In this document: positions 23,132-36,626 of the stretch, one piece after another
Numbering within the stretch: the stretch's first letter is position 1
How the letters are laid out: every line of letters begins with the position of its first letter
Origin: Gonocerus acuteangulatus
Taxonomy: Eukaryota > Arthropoda > Insecta > Hemiptera > Coreidae
Assembly (NCBI GenBank): GCA_946811695.1
Contig: OX328126.1
Coordinates: 87,090,924 to 87,154,923 of the forward strand
Reading direction: 5' to 3'
DNA: 64,000 nt
Notes under the pieces: model-generated
Told to the model about the DNA's origin: nothing
What the model saw: the letters and a program-made list of their open reading frames with translations, nothing else
The model's database searches: none
Translations under genes and position numbers: made by a program

Positions 23132-23556
23132 ACTTGAATAGTAGTACTGAGTCTGGATTGTAGGTTCCTTACGTTGGTAAGGGTCGTCCAGGTAATGTGT
23201 TTGTCTGGACTACGTTCGCCTCTCTGTGGGTCGTTGCCTTCTTATTCTGCTTCATAAATATTCGTGTTTAATATTTTTGAAATATCATTGTTTTTATATC
23301 TCCAAGTTCTCTAGTATGGCAGGTCTTTGTGTCTTTGATAGTAGTGTCGTGCTGTTTTGTATGTTGGCAGCATCGTGGTTTGCATAGGTCCCATCTAAGG
23401 TGAGAGATGAGTGAATTGGTTCGTCCTTATCCTGAAATTTCCACTAAATCGCAGAGAATTAAGTACTGCTGATAACCTACCTCTGGAACAATTCGTAATT
23501 TCGAAATAAAAAAAAAGAAAAGAATGCTGAGTGATAAATGAATAGAAATATATTTC
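23132..23556. other. No gene seen
   Basis: Mixed unique sequence with no supported feature. Confidence 0.45.
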
Positions 23557-24413
23557 ACTAGCTGACTAGCAGTACCCCGTCACGGCAGATAAGTAGTTAT
23601 TTTATTGCGTTAAAAAATCATCAAAATTAAAGCTACTATATAATTTTGTGCAATTTATTATAGCACGGTTCCCGTATACTATTTTTTTTTTTATTTATTT
23701 TTTTTTTTTTTACGGCGCTATCAACAAATCGTGGCTATTAGCGCCAACATATACTACATACTAATTGTTATTGATAAATTGATAATTAATCAAAGTGTAA
23801 TGTTTGTGGACACTGGGGCGCTCCGGACCCGTGTCAAGAAACAGATAACCTAGTGATAACTCGTTATCTATAGGTTGCCAGGAACAGGAGTTTAACCAGT
23901 ACAGGACAAAATTCGTTGTCAATAATAAATGGACGTTAAAATTTGTGTTTCCAAGATATCATTTGGAAACTCCAATTATATTTGCAAGCATTAGTGCACA
24001 AGAAGTGTTCTGACTGGGGATGCTGATGGGTAGGAGGCTGTGCAAGGGTTCGGGATATTATTACCTCGGATGGACCATCACCAGGGCGTAAACTTTATGA
24101 GGGATAAAATCACACTTTATTTCTAGTAAGGTCTGCCATTATAGTTGAAATTAACCTCAATTAAAAATAATACTATGAAATAGAAACAGTATGGTAACAG
24201 TTGTTCTGTTATCGTCCTAGCAACGACTGCTGCCTACGCGTGCTTGCTCTCTTTAAAACCTACTAAAAATGCAAATCCCTCTAACAATTTGAATTTCAAA
24301 AATCCTGAAGCGTTTACATCCTAAAGAGAGTCTCCATACAAAATTTTAAATTTTTCTGTCTAGTGGCTTGGGCTGGGTGATGACAGGTCAGTGAGTGAGT
24401 GATATTTGAAATA

Positions 24414-24420
<7 letters not shown>
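23557..24420 (-). mobile_element. Helitron-like non-autonomous element, minus orientation
   Basis: Read on the minus strand, the copy starts after the (TA)n tract with TCAAATATCACTCACTCACT and passes CACCCAGCCCAAGCCACTAG and GGACGATAACAGAACAACTG. It ends with GCCGTGACGGGGTACTGCTAGT and a repeated CAGCTAGT. Its relatives are at 10133-12389 and, for the 3' part, 49618-50060. It has no coding capacity. Confidence 0.6.
23682..23749 (-). mobile_element. Truncated SINE inside the Helitron-like copy
   Basis: A minus-strand oligo-A tail (seen as T-runs) is joined to GGCGCTAATAGCC, the same body as the SINE at 14148-14350. TATACTA flanks both sides (23675-23681 and 23750-23756). The related repeat at about 49735-49760 has no such insert, giving a paralogous empty site. 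Confidence 0.75.

Positions 24421-24500
<80 letters not shown>
24414..24500. repeat. (TA)n-(GA)n compound microsatellite
   Basis: About 50 bp of TA followed directly by about 33 bp of GA, at the 5' edge of the minus-oriented Helitron-like copy. Confidence 0.95.
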
Positions 24501-24504
<4 letters not shown>

Positions 24505-25185
24505 TAAAATGTTCTGAATGAAGCTGATAAGCTTCTCCTGATTGAATAAGGCTGAGTAAGCACCTCGATGCAGAGGATCCGCCAGAGGCTGGAGTAAGCG
24601 CTTCTCGAAGAGGAACTTGAGTAACGGGTTAACAGAGTTTGAGTGACAACACAGCGAGGATAGCAACTTCTAACTCTACACCAACTTTTACAGGAAGGTT
24701 TTAACTATTTAATTCAGGATACAGTTGGAGTGACAAACACTCATCCTCTCTCCCCGGTTTCTCTTCCGTAGTCCTACCTAGGTTTGAATGGGGAACACTC
24801 TCCTTTCCCTGGAGCAAAGGTTTCTCATAGGGCTTGTAGAGGAGGAAAATCTAAAAACCGATCTCAAAATTTCATGAACTCACCGGAACGCGATTAATAT
24901 TAACCGAACAATAGTACTAAAATACCTATAATAATTAATAAAATTATATACAAAAAAATATTTTGAGAAATACTATTTGTACATGGAAGAAGCATGAAGC
25001 GGCACCCGATCTTTCGTGGATCTAGGCTCTAGGCCAATTTCTTGAGTAGAAAAAAATAGTTTGTTTAGTGTTTAATATCCGTTTTAGCGCGTTTCCTTCT
25101 TTCCTCATTAGGGAGTAAACGTCGAGATGAGTGAATCTGGCTGTGCCGAATAAAACATTGCACGGTTCAATACTCATAGATCAGA
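24501..25185. other. No confirmed gene; one suggestive minus-strand frame
   Basis: The frame near 24500-24666 (minus) gives NPLLKFLFEKRLLQPLADPL and is about 48% GC. I recognise no family and see no splice sites. The remainder shows nothing. Confidence 0.3.
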
Positions 25186-25520
25186 GATGGGCATCATTCA
25201 ATCAATTTATTATTCAATAATTATTAAATTATTATAATTCAATCATTTATTTGAATGATTACAATCATTCAAGTAAATTATTATGAATAAGGATTTAAGT
25301 TATTCATCCACTGATTATTTTTTTTATTCTATGTATAACATTATTGAATCAATATTTATTGAATAAGAATCTATTCGTTGATTAAGTTATTCATCCACTG
25401 ATTATGTTTTATTCTATAAATAAAAAGGTTGGCTCATTATTCTATAGATCTGAATTGAATAATTCATTTATTCAGTTATTAATTCATCATGAATAATCCA
25501 TTATTTTTCATTCTTCAGTA
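25186..25520. repeat. Quasi-palindromic TTATTCA-type sequence, copy 1
   Basis: After the anchor AGAGATGGGCATCATTCAAT come dozens of overlapping, self-complementary TTATTCAAT/ATTGAATAA words with no fixed period. The same anchor, inverted (TGCCCATCTCTGG), ends the block at 39535-39925, and GGGCA and TGCCC bound the block at 52845-54172. Confidence 0.6.
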
Positions 25521-25653
25521 CTTATGATGTTTAACGAACATGCCTCTTCGTCATTCTCTTGATTACTTTTGACACACTATACTTATCCCTGGGTCAATTC
25601 CGGGTGGATATGTGCAGTTTCCGGGTATTTCTGGCTCTCTTCCGACCTACGTC

Positions 25654-28600
25654 AATGGCCTCAAGTATCTCATAATCATAACAAATATCTTGATAAGACC
25701 CAGACTGGATTAACCAATTCATCAAATTCTCAATGACCTCAAGTATCTCATAATCATAACAAATATCTTGATAAGACTCAGACTGGATTAACCAATTCAT
25801 CAAATTCTCAATGACCTCAAGTATCTTGATAAGACTCAGACTGGATTAACCAATTCATCAAATTCTCAATGACCTCAAGTATCTTGATAAGACTCAGACT
25901 GGACTAACCAATTCATCAAATTCTCAATGACCTCAAGTATCTTGATAAGACTCAGACTGGACTAACCAATTCATCAAATTCTCAATGACCTCAAGTATCT
26001 TGATAAGACTCAGACTGGATTAACCAATTCATCAAATTCTCAATGACCTCAAGTATCTTGATAAGACTCAGACTGGATTAACCAATTCATCAAATTCTCA
26101 ATGACCTCAAGTATCTCATAATCATAACAAATATCTTGATAAGACCCAGACTGGATTAACCAATTCATCAAATTCTCAATGACCTCAAGTATCTCATAAT
26201 CATAACAAATATCTTGATAAGACTCAGACTGGATTAACCAATTCATCAAATTCTCAATGACCTCAAGTATCTTGATAAGACTCAGACTGGATTAACCAAT
26301 TCATCAAATTCTCAATGACCTCAAGTATCTCATAATCATAACAAATATCTTGATAAGGCCCAGACTGGATTAACCAATTCATCAAATTCTCAATGACCTC
26401 AAGTATCTCATAATCATAACAAATATCTTGATAAGACTCAGACTGGATTAACCAATTCATCAAATTCTCAATGACCTCAAGTATCTTGATAAGACTCAGA
26501 CTGGATTAACCAATTCATCAAATTCTCAATGACCTCAAGTATCTTGATAAGACTCAGACTGGATAAACCAATTCATCAAATTCTCAATGGCCTCAAGTAT
26601 CTCATAATCATAACAAATATCTTGATAAGACCCAGACTGGATTAACCAATTCATCAAATTCTCAATGACCTCAAGTATCTCATAATCATAACAAATATCT
26701 TGATAAGACTCAGACTGGATTAACCAATTCATCAAATTCTCAATGTACCTCAAGTATCTTGATAAGACTCAGACTGGATTAACCAATTCATCAAATTCTC
26801 AATGACCTCAAGTATCTTGATAAGACTCAGACTGGACTAACCAATTCATCAAATTCTCAATGACCTCAAGTATCTCATAATCATAACAAATATCTTGATA
26901 AGACTCAGACTGGATTAACCAATTCATCAAATTCTCAATGACCTCAAGTATCTTGATAAGACTCAGACTGGATTAACCAATTCATCAAATTCTCAATGAC
27001 CTCAAGTATCTCATAATCATAACAAATATCTTGATAAGGCCCAGACTGGATTAACCAATTCATCAAATTCTCAATGACCTCAAGTATCTCATAATCATAA
27101 CAAATATCTTGATAAGACTCAGACTGGATTAACCAATTCATCAAATTCTCAATGACCTCAAGTATCTTGATAAGACTCAGACTGGATTAACCAATTCATC
27201 AAATTCTCAATGACCTCAAGTATCTTGATAAGACTCAGACTGGATTAACCAATTCATCAAATTCTCAATGACCTCAAGTATCTTGATAAGACTCAGACTG
27301 GATTAACCAATTCATCAAATTCTCAATGGCCTCAAGTATCTCATAATCATAACAAATATCTTGATAAGACCCAGACTGGATTAACCAATTCATCAAATTC
27401 TCAATGACCTCAAGTATCTCATAATCATAACAAATATCTTGATAAGACTCAGACTGGATTAACCAATTCATCAAATTCTCAATGACCTCAAGTATCTTGA
27501 TAAGACTCAGACTGGATTAACCAATTCATCAAATTCTCAATGACCTCAAGTATCTTGATAAGACTCAGACTGGACTAACCAATTCATCAAATTCTTAATG
27601 ACCTCAAGTATCTTGATAAGACTCAGACTGGACTAACCAATTCATCAAATTCTCAATGACCTCAAGTATCTTGATAAGACTCAGACTGGATTAACCAATT
27701 CATCAAATTCTTAATGACCTCAAGTATCTTGATAAGACTCAGACTGGATTAACCAATTCATCAAATTCTCAATGACCTCAAGTATCTTGATAAGACTCAG
27801 ACTGGACTAACCAATTCATCAAATTCTCAATGACCTCAAGTATCTTGATAAGACTCAGACTGGACTAACCAATTCATCAAATTCTCAATGACCTCAAGTA
27901 TCTCATAATCATAACAAATATCTTGATAAGACTCAGACTGGACTAACCAATTCATCAAATTCTCAATGACCTCAAGTATCTCATAATCATAACAAATATC
28001 TTGATAAGACTCAGACTGGACTAACTAATTCATCAAATTCTCAATGACCTCAAGTATCTCATAATCATAACAAATATCTTGATAAGACTCAGACTGGACT
28101 AACCAATTCATCAAATTCTCAATGACCTCAAGTATCTCATAATCATAACAAATATCTTGATAAGACTCAGACTGGACTAACCAATTCATCAAATTCTCAA
28201 TGACCTCAAGTATCTTGATAAGACTCAGACTGGATTAACCAATTCATCAAATTCTCAATGACCTCAAGTATCTTGATAAGACTCAGACTGGACTAACCAA
28301 TTCATCAAATTCTCAATGACCTCAAGTATCTTGATAAGACTCAGACTGGATTAACGAATTCATCAAATCCTCAATGACCTCAAGTATCTCATAATCAGAA
28401 CAAATATCTTGATAAGACTCAGACTGGATTAACCAATTCATCAAATTCTCAATCACCTCAAGTATCTTGATAAGACTCAGACTGGATTAACCAATTCATC
28501 AAATTCTCAATGACCTCAAGTATCTTGATAAGACTCAGACTGGATTAACCAATTCATCAAATTCTCAATGACCTCAAGTATCTTGATAAGACTCAGACTG

Positions 28601-31600
28601 GATTAACGAATTCATCAAATTCTCAATGACCTCAAGTATCTCATAATCATAACAAATATCTTGATAAGACTCAGACTGGACTAACCAATTCATCAAATTC
28701 TCAATGACCTCAAGTATCTTGATAAGACTCAGACTGGATTAACCAATTCATCAAATTCTCAATCACCTCAAGTATCTTGATAAGACTCAGACTGGATTAA
28801 CGAATTCATCAAATTCTCAATGACCTCAAGTATCTTGATAAGACTCAGACTGGATTAACGAATTCATCAAATCCTCAATGACCTCAAGTATCTCATAATC
28901 AGAACAAATATCTTGATAAGACCCAGACTGGATTAACCAATTCATCAAATTCTCAATGACCTCAAGTATCTCATAATCATAACAAATATCTTGATAAGAC
29001 TCAGACTGGATTAACCAATTCATCAAATTCTCAATGTACCTCAAGTATCTTGATAAGACTCAGACTGGATTAACCAATTCATCAAATTCTCAATGACCTC
29101 AAGTATCTTGATAAGACTCAGACTGGACTAACCAATTCATCAAATTCTCAATGACCTCAAGTATCTCATAATCATAACAAATATCTTGATAAGACTCAGA
29201 CTGGATTAACCAATTCATCAAATTCTCAATGACCTCAAGTATCTTGATAAGACTCAGACTGGATTAACCAATTCATCAAATTCTCAATGACCTCAAGTAT
29301 CTCATAATCATAACAAATATCTTGATAAGGCCCAGACTGGATTAACCAATTCATCAAATTCTCAATGACCTCAAGTATCTCATAATCATAACAAATATCT
29401 TGATAAGACTCAGACTGGATTAACCAATTCATCAAATTCTCAATGACCTCAAGTATCTTGATAAGACTCAGACTGGATTAACCAATTCATCAAATTCTCA
29501 ATGACCTCAAGTATCTTGATAAGACTCAGACTGGATTAACCAATTCATCAAATTCTCAATGGCCTCAAGTATCTCATAATCATAACAAATATCTTGATAA
29601 GACCCAGACTGGATTAACCAATTCATCAAATTCTCAATGACCTCAAGTATCTCATAATCATAACAAATATCTTGATAAGACTCAGACTGGATTAACCAAT
29701 TCATCAAATTCTCAATGACCTCAAGTATCTTGATAAGACTCAGACTGGATTAACCAATTCATCAAATTCTCAATGACCTCAAGTATCTTGATAAGACTCA
29801 GACTGGACTAACCAATTCATCAAATTCTTAATGACCTCAAGTATCTTGATAAGACTCAGACTGGACTAACCAATTCATCAAATTCTCAATGACCTCAAGT
29901 ATCTTGATAAGACTCAGACTGGATTAACCAATTCATCAAATTCTCAATGACCTCAAGTATCTTGATAAGACTCAGAATGGATTAACCAATTCATCAAATT
30001 CTCAATGACCTCAAGTATCTTGATAAGACTCAGACTGGACTAACCAATTCATCAAATTCTCAATGACCTCAAGTATCTTGATAAGACTCAGACTGGACTA
30101 ACCAATTCATCAAATTCTCAATGACCTCAAGTATCTCATAATCATAACAAATATCTTGATAAGACTCAGACTGGACTAACCAATTCATCAAATTCTCAAT
30201 GACCTCAAGTATCTCATAATCATAACAAATATCTTGATAAGACTCAGACTGGACTAACTAATTCATCAAATTCTCAATGACCTCAAGTATCTCATAATCA
30301 TAACAAATATCTTGATAAGACTCAGACTGGACTAACCAATTCATCAAATTCTCAATGACCTCAAGTATCTCATAATCATAACAAATATCTTGATAAGACT
30401 CAGACTGGACTAACCAATTCATCAAATTCTCAATGACCTCAAGTATCTTGATAAGACTCAGACTGGATTAACCAATTCATCAAATTCTCAATGACCTCAA
30501 GTATCTTGATAAGACTCAGACTGGACTAACCAATTCATCAAATTCTCAATGACCTCAAGTATCTTGATAAGACTCAGACTGGATTAACGAATTCATCAAA
30601 TCCTCAATGACCTCAAGTATCTCATAATCAGAACAAATATCTTGATAAGACTCAGACTGGATTAACCAATTCATCAAATTCTCAATCACCTCAAGTATCT
30701 TGATAAGACTCAGACTGGATTAACCAATTCATCAAATTCTCAATGACCTCAAGTATCTTGATAAGACTCAGACTGGATTAACCAATTCATCAAATTCTCA
30801 ATGACCTCAAGTATCTTGATAAGACTCAGACTGGATTAACGAATTCATCAAATTCTCAATGACCTCAAGTATCTCATAATCATAACAAATATCTTGATAA
30901 GACTCAGACTGGACTAACCAATTCATCAAATTCTCAATGACCTCAAGTATCTTGATAAGACTCAGACTGGATTAACCAATTCATCAAATTCTCAATCACC
31001 TCAAGTATCTTGATAAGACTCAGACTGGATTAACGAATTCATCAAATTCTCAATGACCTCAAGTATCTTGATAAGACTCAGACTGGATTAACGAATTCAT
31101 CAAATTCTCAATGACCTCAAGTATCTCATAATCATAACAAATATCTTGATAAGACTCAGACTGGACTAACTAATTCATCAAATTCTCAATGACCTCAAGT
31201 ATCTCATAATCATAACAAATATCTTGATAAGACTCAGACTGGACTAACCAATTCATCAAATTCTCAATGACCTCAAGTATCTCATAATCATAACAAATAT
31301 CTTGATAAGACTCAGACTGGACTAACCAATTCATCAAATTCTCAATGACCTCAAGTATCTTGATAAGACTCAGACTGGATTAACCAATTCATCAAATTCT
31401 CAATGACCTCAAGTATCTTGATAAGACTCAGACTGGACTAACCAATTCATCAAATTCTCAATGACCTCAAGTATCTTGATAAGACTCAGACTGGATTAAC
31501 GAATTCATCAAATCCTCAATGACCTCAAGTATCTCATAATCAGAACAAATATCTTGATAAGACTCAGACTGGATTAACCAATTCATCAAATTCTCAATCA

Positions 31601-34600
31601 CCTCAAGTATCTTGATAAGACTCAGACTGGATTAACCAATTCATCAAATTCTCAATGACCTCAAGTATCTTGATAAGACTCAGACTGGATTAACCAATTC
31701 ATCAAATTCTCAATGACCTCAAGTATCTTGATAAGACTCAGACTGGATTAACGAATTCATCAAATTCTCAATGACCTCAAGTATCTCATAATCATAACAA
31801 ATATCTTGATAAGACTCAGACTGGACTAACCAATTCATCAAATTCTCAATGACCTCAAGTATCTTGATAAGACTCAGACTGGATTAACCAATTCATCAAA
31901 TTCTCAATCACCTCAAGTATCTTGATAAGACTCAGACTGGATTAACGAATTCATCAAATTCTCAATGACCTCAAGTATCTTGATAAGACTCAGACTGGAT
32001 TAACGAATTCATCAAATCCTCAATGACCTCAAGTATCTCATAATCAGAACAAATATCTTGATAAGACCCAGACTGGATTAACCAATTCATCAAATTCTCA
32101 ATGACCTCAAGTATCTCATAATCATAACAAATATCTTGATAAGACTCAGACTGGATTAACCAATTCATCAAATTCTCAATGTACCTCAAGTATCTTGATA
32201 AGACTCAGACTGGATTAACCAATTCATCAAATTCTCAATGACCTCAAGTATCTTGATAAGACTCAGACTGGACTAACCAATTCATCAAATTCTCAATGAC
32301 CTCAAGTATCTCATAATCATAACAAATATCTTGATAAGACTCAGACTGGATTAACCAATTCATCAAATTCTCAATGACCTCAAGTATCTTGATAAGACTC
32401 AGACTGGATTAACCAATTCATCAAATTCTCAATGACCTCAAGTATCTCATAATCATAACAAATATCTTGATAAGGCCCAGACTGGATTAACCAATTCATC
32501 AAATTCTCAATGACCTCAAGTATCTCATAATCATAACAAATATCTTGATAAGACTCAGACTGGATTAACCAATTCATCAAATTCTCAATGACCTCAAGTA
32601 TCTTGATAAGACTCAGACTGGATTAACCAATTCATCAAATTCTCAATGACCTCAAGTATCTTGATAAGACTCAGACTGGATTAACCAATTCATCAAATTC
32701 TCAATGGCCTCAAGTATCTCATAATCATAACAAATATCTTGATAAGACCCAGACTGGATTAACCAATTCATCAAATTCTCAATGACCTCAAGTATCTCAT
32801 AATCATAACAAATATCTTGATAAGACTCAGACTGGATTAACCAATTCATCAAATTCTCAATGACCTCAAGTATCTTGATAAGACTCAGACTGGATTAACC
32901 AATTCATCAAATTCTCAATGACCTCAAGTATCTTGATAAGACTCAGACTGGACTAACCAATTCATCAAATTCTTAATGACCTCAAGTATCTTGATAAGAC
33001 TCAGACTGGACTAACCAATTCATCAAATTCTCAATGACCTCAAGTATCTTGATAAGACTCAGACTGGATTAACCAATTCATCAAATTCTCAATGACCTCA
33101 AGTATCTTGATAAGACTCAGAATGGATTAACCAATTCATCAAATTCTCAATGACCTCAAGTATCTTGATAAGACTCAGACTGGACTAACCAATTCATCAA
33201 ATTCTCAATGACCTCAAGTATCTTGATAAGACTCAGACTGGACTAACCAATTCATCAAATTCTCAATGACCTCAAGTATCTCATAATCATAACAAATATC
33301 TTGATAAGACTCAGACTGGACTAACCAATTCATCAAATTCTCAATGACCTCAAGTATCTCATAATCATAACAAATATCTTGATAAGACTCAGACTGGACT
33401 AACTAATTCATCAAATTCTCAATGACCTCAAGTATCTCATAATCATAACAAATATCTTGATAAGACTCAGACTGGACTAACCAATTCATCAAATTCTCAA
33501 TGACCTCAAGTATCTCATAATCATAACAAATATCTTGATAAGACTCAGACTGGACTAACCAATTCATCAAATTCTCAATGACCTCAAGTATCTTGATAAG
33601 ACTCAGACTGGATTAACCAATTCATCAAATTCTCAATGACCTCAAGTATCTTGATAAGACTCAGACTGGACTAACCAATTCATCAAATTCTCAATGACCT
33701 CAAGTATCTTGATAAGACTCAGACTGGATTAACGAATTCATCAAATCCTCAATGACCTCAAGTATCTCATAATCAGAACAAATATCTTGATAAGACTCAG
33801 ACTGGATTAACCAATTCATCAAATTCTCAATCACCTCAAGTATCTTGATAAGACTCAGACTGGATTAACCAATTCATCAAATTCTCAATGACCTCAAGTA
33901 TCTTGATAAGACTCAGACTGGATTAACCAATTCATCAAATTCTCAATGACCTCAAGTATCTTGATAAGACTCAGACTGGATTAACGAATTCATCAAATTC
34001 TCAATGACCTCAAGTATCTCATAATCATAACAAATATCTTGATAAGACTCAGACTGGACTAACCAATTCATCAAATTCTCAATGACCTCAAGTATCTTGA
34101 TAAGACTCAGACTGGATTAACCAATTCATCAAATTCTCAATCACCTCAAGTATCTTGATAAGACTCAGACTGGATTAACGAATTCATCAAATTCTCAATG
34201 ACCTCAAGTATCTTGATAAGACTCAGACTGGATTAACGAATTCATCAAATCCTCAATGACCTCAAGTATCTCATAATCAGAACAAATATCTTGATAAGAC
34301 TCAGACTGGATTAACCAATTCATCAAATTCTCAATCACCTCAAGTATCTTGATAAGACTCAGACTGGGTTAACCAATTCATCAAATTCTCAATGACCTCA
34401 AGTATCTTGATAAGACTCAGACTGGATTAACGAATTCATCAAATTCTCAATGACCTCAAGTATCTCATAATCATAACAAATATCTTGATAAGACTCAGAC
34501 TGGATTAACCAATTCATCAAATTCTCAATCACCTCAAGTATCTTGATAAGACTCAGACTGGATTAACCAATTCATCAAATTCTCAATGACCTCAAGTATC

Positions 34601-34880
34601 TTGATAAGACTCAGACTGGATTAACCAATTCATCAAATTCTCAATGACCTCAAGTATCTCATAATCATAACAAATATCTTGATAAGACTCAGACTGGATT
34701 AACCAATTCATCAAATTCTCAATCACCTCAAGTATCTTGATAAGACTCAGACTGGATTAACAAATTCATCAAATTCTCAATCACCTCAAGTATCTTGATA
34801 AGACTCAGACTGGATTAACCAATTCATCAAATCCTCAATGACCTCAAGTATTCTGTTTAATTCTCAATGACCTCAAGTAT
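25654..34880. repeat. 9.2 kb satellite-like array of 58- and 78-bp units
   Basis: The basic 58-bp unit is CAAGTATCTTGATAAGACTC then AGACTGGATTAACCAATTC then ATCAAATTCTCAATGACCT. A longer 78-bp form carries a 20-bp insert (CATAATCATAACAAATATCT) after CAAGTATCT. I estimate about 140-150 units. Variants (GGACTAACC, AACGAATTC, AAATCCTCAATG, AATCACC, TCAGAACAAAT) recur in the same order, showing higher-order duplication. Minus-strand frames of about 66 residues recur because 78 is divisible by three and the 58-bp unit closes the frame. I do not consider them genes. Confidence 0.97.
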
Positions 34881-34924
34881 CCTGTTTGATTTTGACGGAG
34901 TATGCAAACATATAAATTCTTATA

Positions 34925-35700
34925 CTTTAGTGCTAATGCATTGCAGAGGAAAGCAGAAAACGCCATTCTTTAGTGCTAATGCATTGCAGAGGAAAGCAGA
35001 AAACGCCATTCTTTAGTGCTAATGCATTGCAGAGGAAAGCAGAAAACGCCATTCTTTAGTGCTAATGCATTGCAGAGGAAAGCAGAAAACGCCATTCTTT
35101 AGTGCTAATGCATTGCAGAGGAAAGAAGAAAACGCCATTCTTTAGTGCTAATGCATTGCAGAGGAAAGAAGAAAATGCCATACTTTAGTGCTAATGCATT
35201 GCAGAGGAAAGCAGAAAACGCCATTCTTTAGTGCTAATGCATTGCAGAGGAAAGCAGAAAACGCCATTCTTTAGTGCTAATGCATTGCAGAGGAAAGAAG
35301 AAAATGCCATACTTTAGTGCTAATGCATTGCAGAGGAAAGCAGAAAACGCCATTCTTTAGTGCTAATGCATTGCAGAGGAAAGCAGAAAACGCCATTCTT
35401 TAGTGCTAATGCATTGCAGAGGAAAGCAGAAAACGCCATTCTTTAGTGCTAATGCATTGCAGAGGAAAGAAGAAAATGCCATACTTTAGTGCTAATGCAT
35501 TGCAGAGGAAAGCAGAAAACGCCATTCTTTAGTGCTAATGCATTGCAGAGGAAAGCAGAAAACGCCATTCTTTAGTGCTAATGCATTGCAGAGGAAAGCA
35601 GAAAACGCCATTCTTTAGTGCTAATGCATTGCAGAGGAAAGAAGAAAATGCCATACTTTAGTGCTAATGCATTGCAAGGGAAACCAGAAAACGCCATTCT
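34925..35700. repeat. 18-copy 43-bp tandem array
   Basis: Units read CTTTAGTGCTAATGCATTGC, AGAGGAAAGCAGAAAACGCC, ATT. A GAAGAAAATGCCATA variant appears at regular intervals of three or four units, again suggesting block duplication. It begins only about 45 bp after the previous array. Confidence 0.95.
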
Positions 35701-35843
35701 TTTAGAAAAGGCGGCATCTTTCGTCTTTCTGAATATATTTTAGTTTACAGAAGTCTGCAGCCATTTGGAAAACCTAGATCAAAACGAAACTTGCATTTCC
35801 GAACTTAAAACACCGTTTCCTTAGACTTAGATAGGGCTATCAA

Positions 35844-36107
35844 AATTGAATCGATCCATGCAAAAACAACTTCAGTCCATTTTTTTCCAATATGAGTTCG
35901 GATAATATTTTCGTTAGTATGAGCGATGAATTTTTTGTATCTAAAGCTAACTTCACATTTCTATGTTAGAAGGACTTCAGTACAATATAAAGGTGCCATA
36001 GAAACATAGTCCTAATTTTATTATTCCATACTGAAAGGGTTTCAGTCTAGTTTTCTTAAAACTACTGATTTTGGACTGAAGCTCTCTTTGCATGGATCGA
36101 TTCAATT
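35844..36107. mobile_element. 264-bp foldback/MITE element
   Basis: The left arm GAATCGATCCATGCAAAAAC and CTTCAGTCCA is complemented at the right by TGGACTGAAG and TGCATGGATCGATTC. The arms are about 37 bp. No coding capacity is seen. Confidence 0.7.
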
Positions 36108-36289
36108 AATGCTAAAGCCTTATATTCATGAAGTTTGTTTGGGCTCCGAATAATATCCAGATGCCAAACGTTACCTAGCAGATACCTATCTATAGTAGAT
36201 CCTAGCGGGAAAATCAAAGGTCTGTTGATAAAATATTTTGTTTGTATGATTTTGTCTATTCGAAACTTAAGCAAACATTTTGTTCTTCA

Positions 36290-36626
36290 GGGGGCGAGGT
36301 TAGCTCAGTGGTAGATCACTGGACTCATATGCTGGAGGACCTGAGTTCAAAACCCGAACTAGCACTTAAGGTTTATTCTCCGTGCATGGGTAGAATTCGG
36401 CCTCCCTGACAGTCCCTAGGCCAACCCAGCCTTAATTTATTAATGGGTACCTTGGTGCTAATGACTCTAGCAGTCGAAGCAGCAAGGGGAAAATCATGCG
36501 GCCGGAGCATAGTGCAGACCACACTGTCTCCCTAGTGTGCCGTATGGTCACGAATCAGATACCTCTATAGTATCTGCCCCTCAGGGCCCTTGTGGCCTGT
36601 TACGGGAATGATTTTTTGTTTTTTTT
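36290..36626 (+). mobile_element. tRNA-derived SINE family B, full-length copy
   Basis: The tRNA-like head has an A-box (TTAGCTCAGTGGTAGA, about 36300) and a B-box (GAGTTCAAAACCC, about 36344). The putative anticodon loop contains CAT, so a tRNA-Met-like source is possible. The body has TCCCTAGGCCAACCCAGCC, AGGGGAAAATC and TATAGTATCTGCCCCTC. A T-rich tail runs into the right duplication. TTTTGTTCTTCA flanks it at 36278-36289 and 36627-36638. Other copies lie at 42329-42520, 44690-44828 and 45958-46245. Confidence 0.9.

Noticed and set aside
22799..23137. 112-codon Ser/Asp/Leu-rich frame as a secreted repeat protein
   Set aside because: A 42-bp minisatellite keeps the frame open and a second plus frame is open too. 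There is no start context or splice support.
25594..32852. Repeated minus-strand frames of 66-72 residues in the satellite array
   Set aside because: They follow directly from 78-bp units and are closed by each 58-bp unit. Identical nucleotide copies give identical peptides, so there is no independent evidence for coding.
34925..35700. CRISPR-like direct repeats
   Set aside because: The whole 43-bp unit repeats without unique spacers, so this is a minisatellite.
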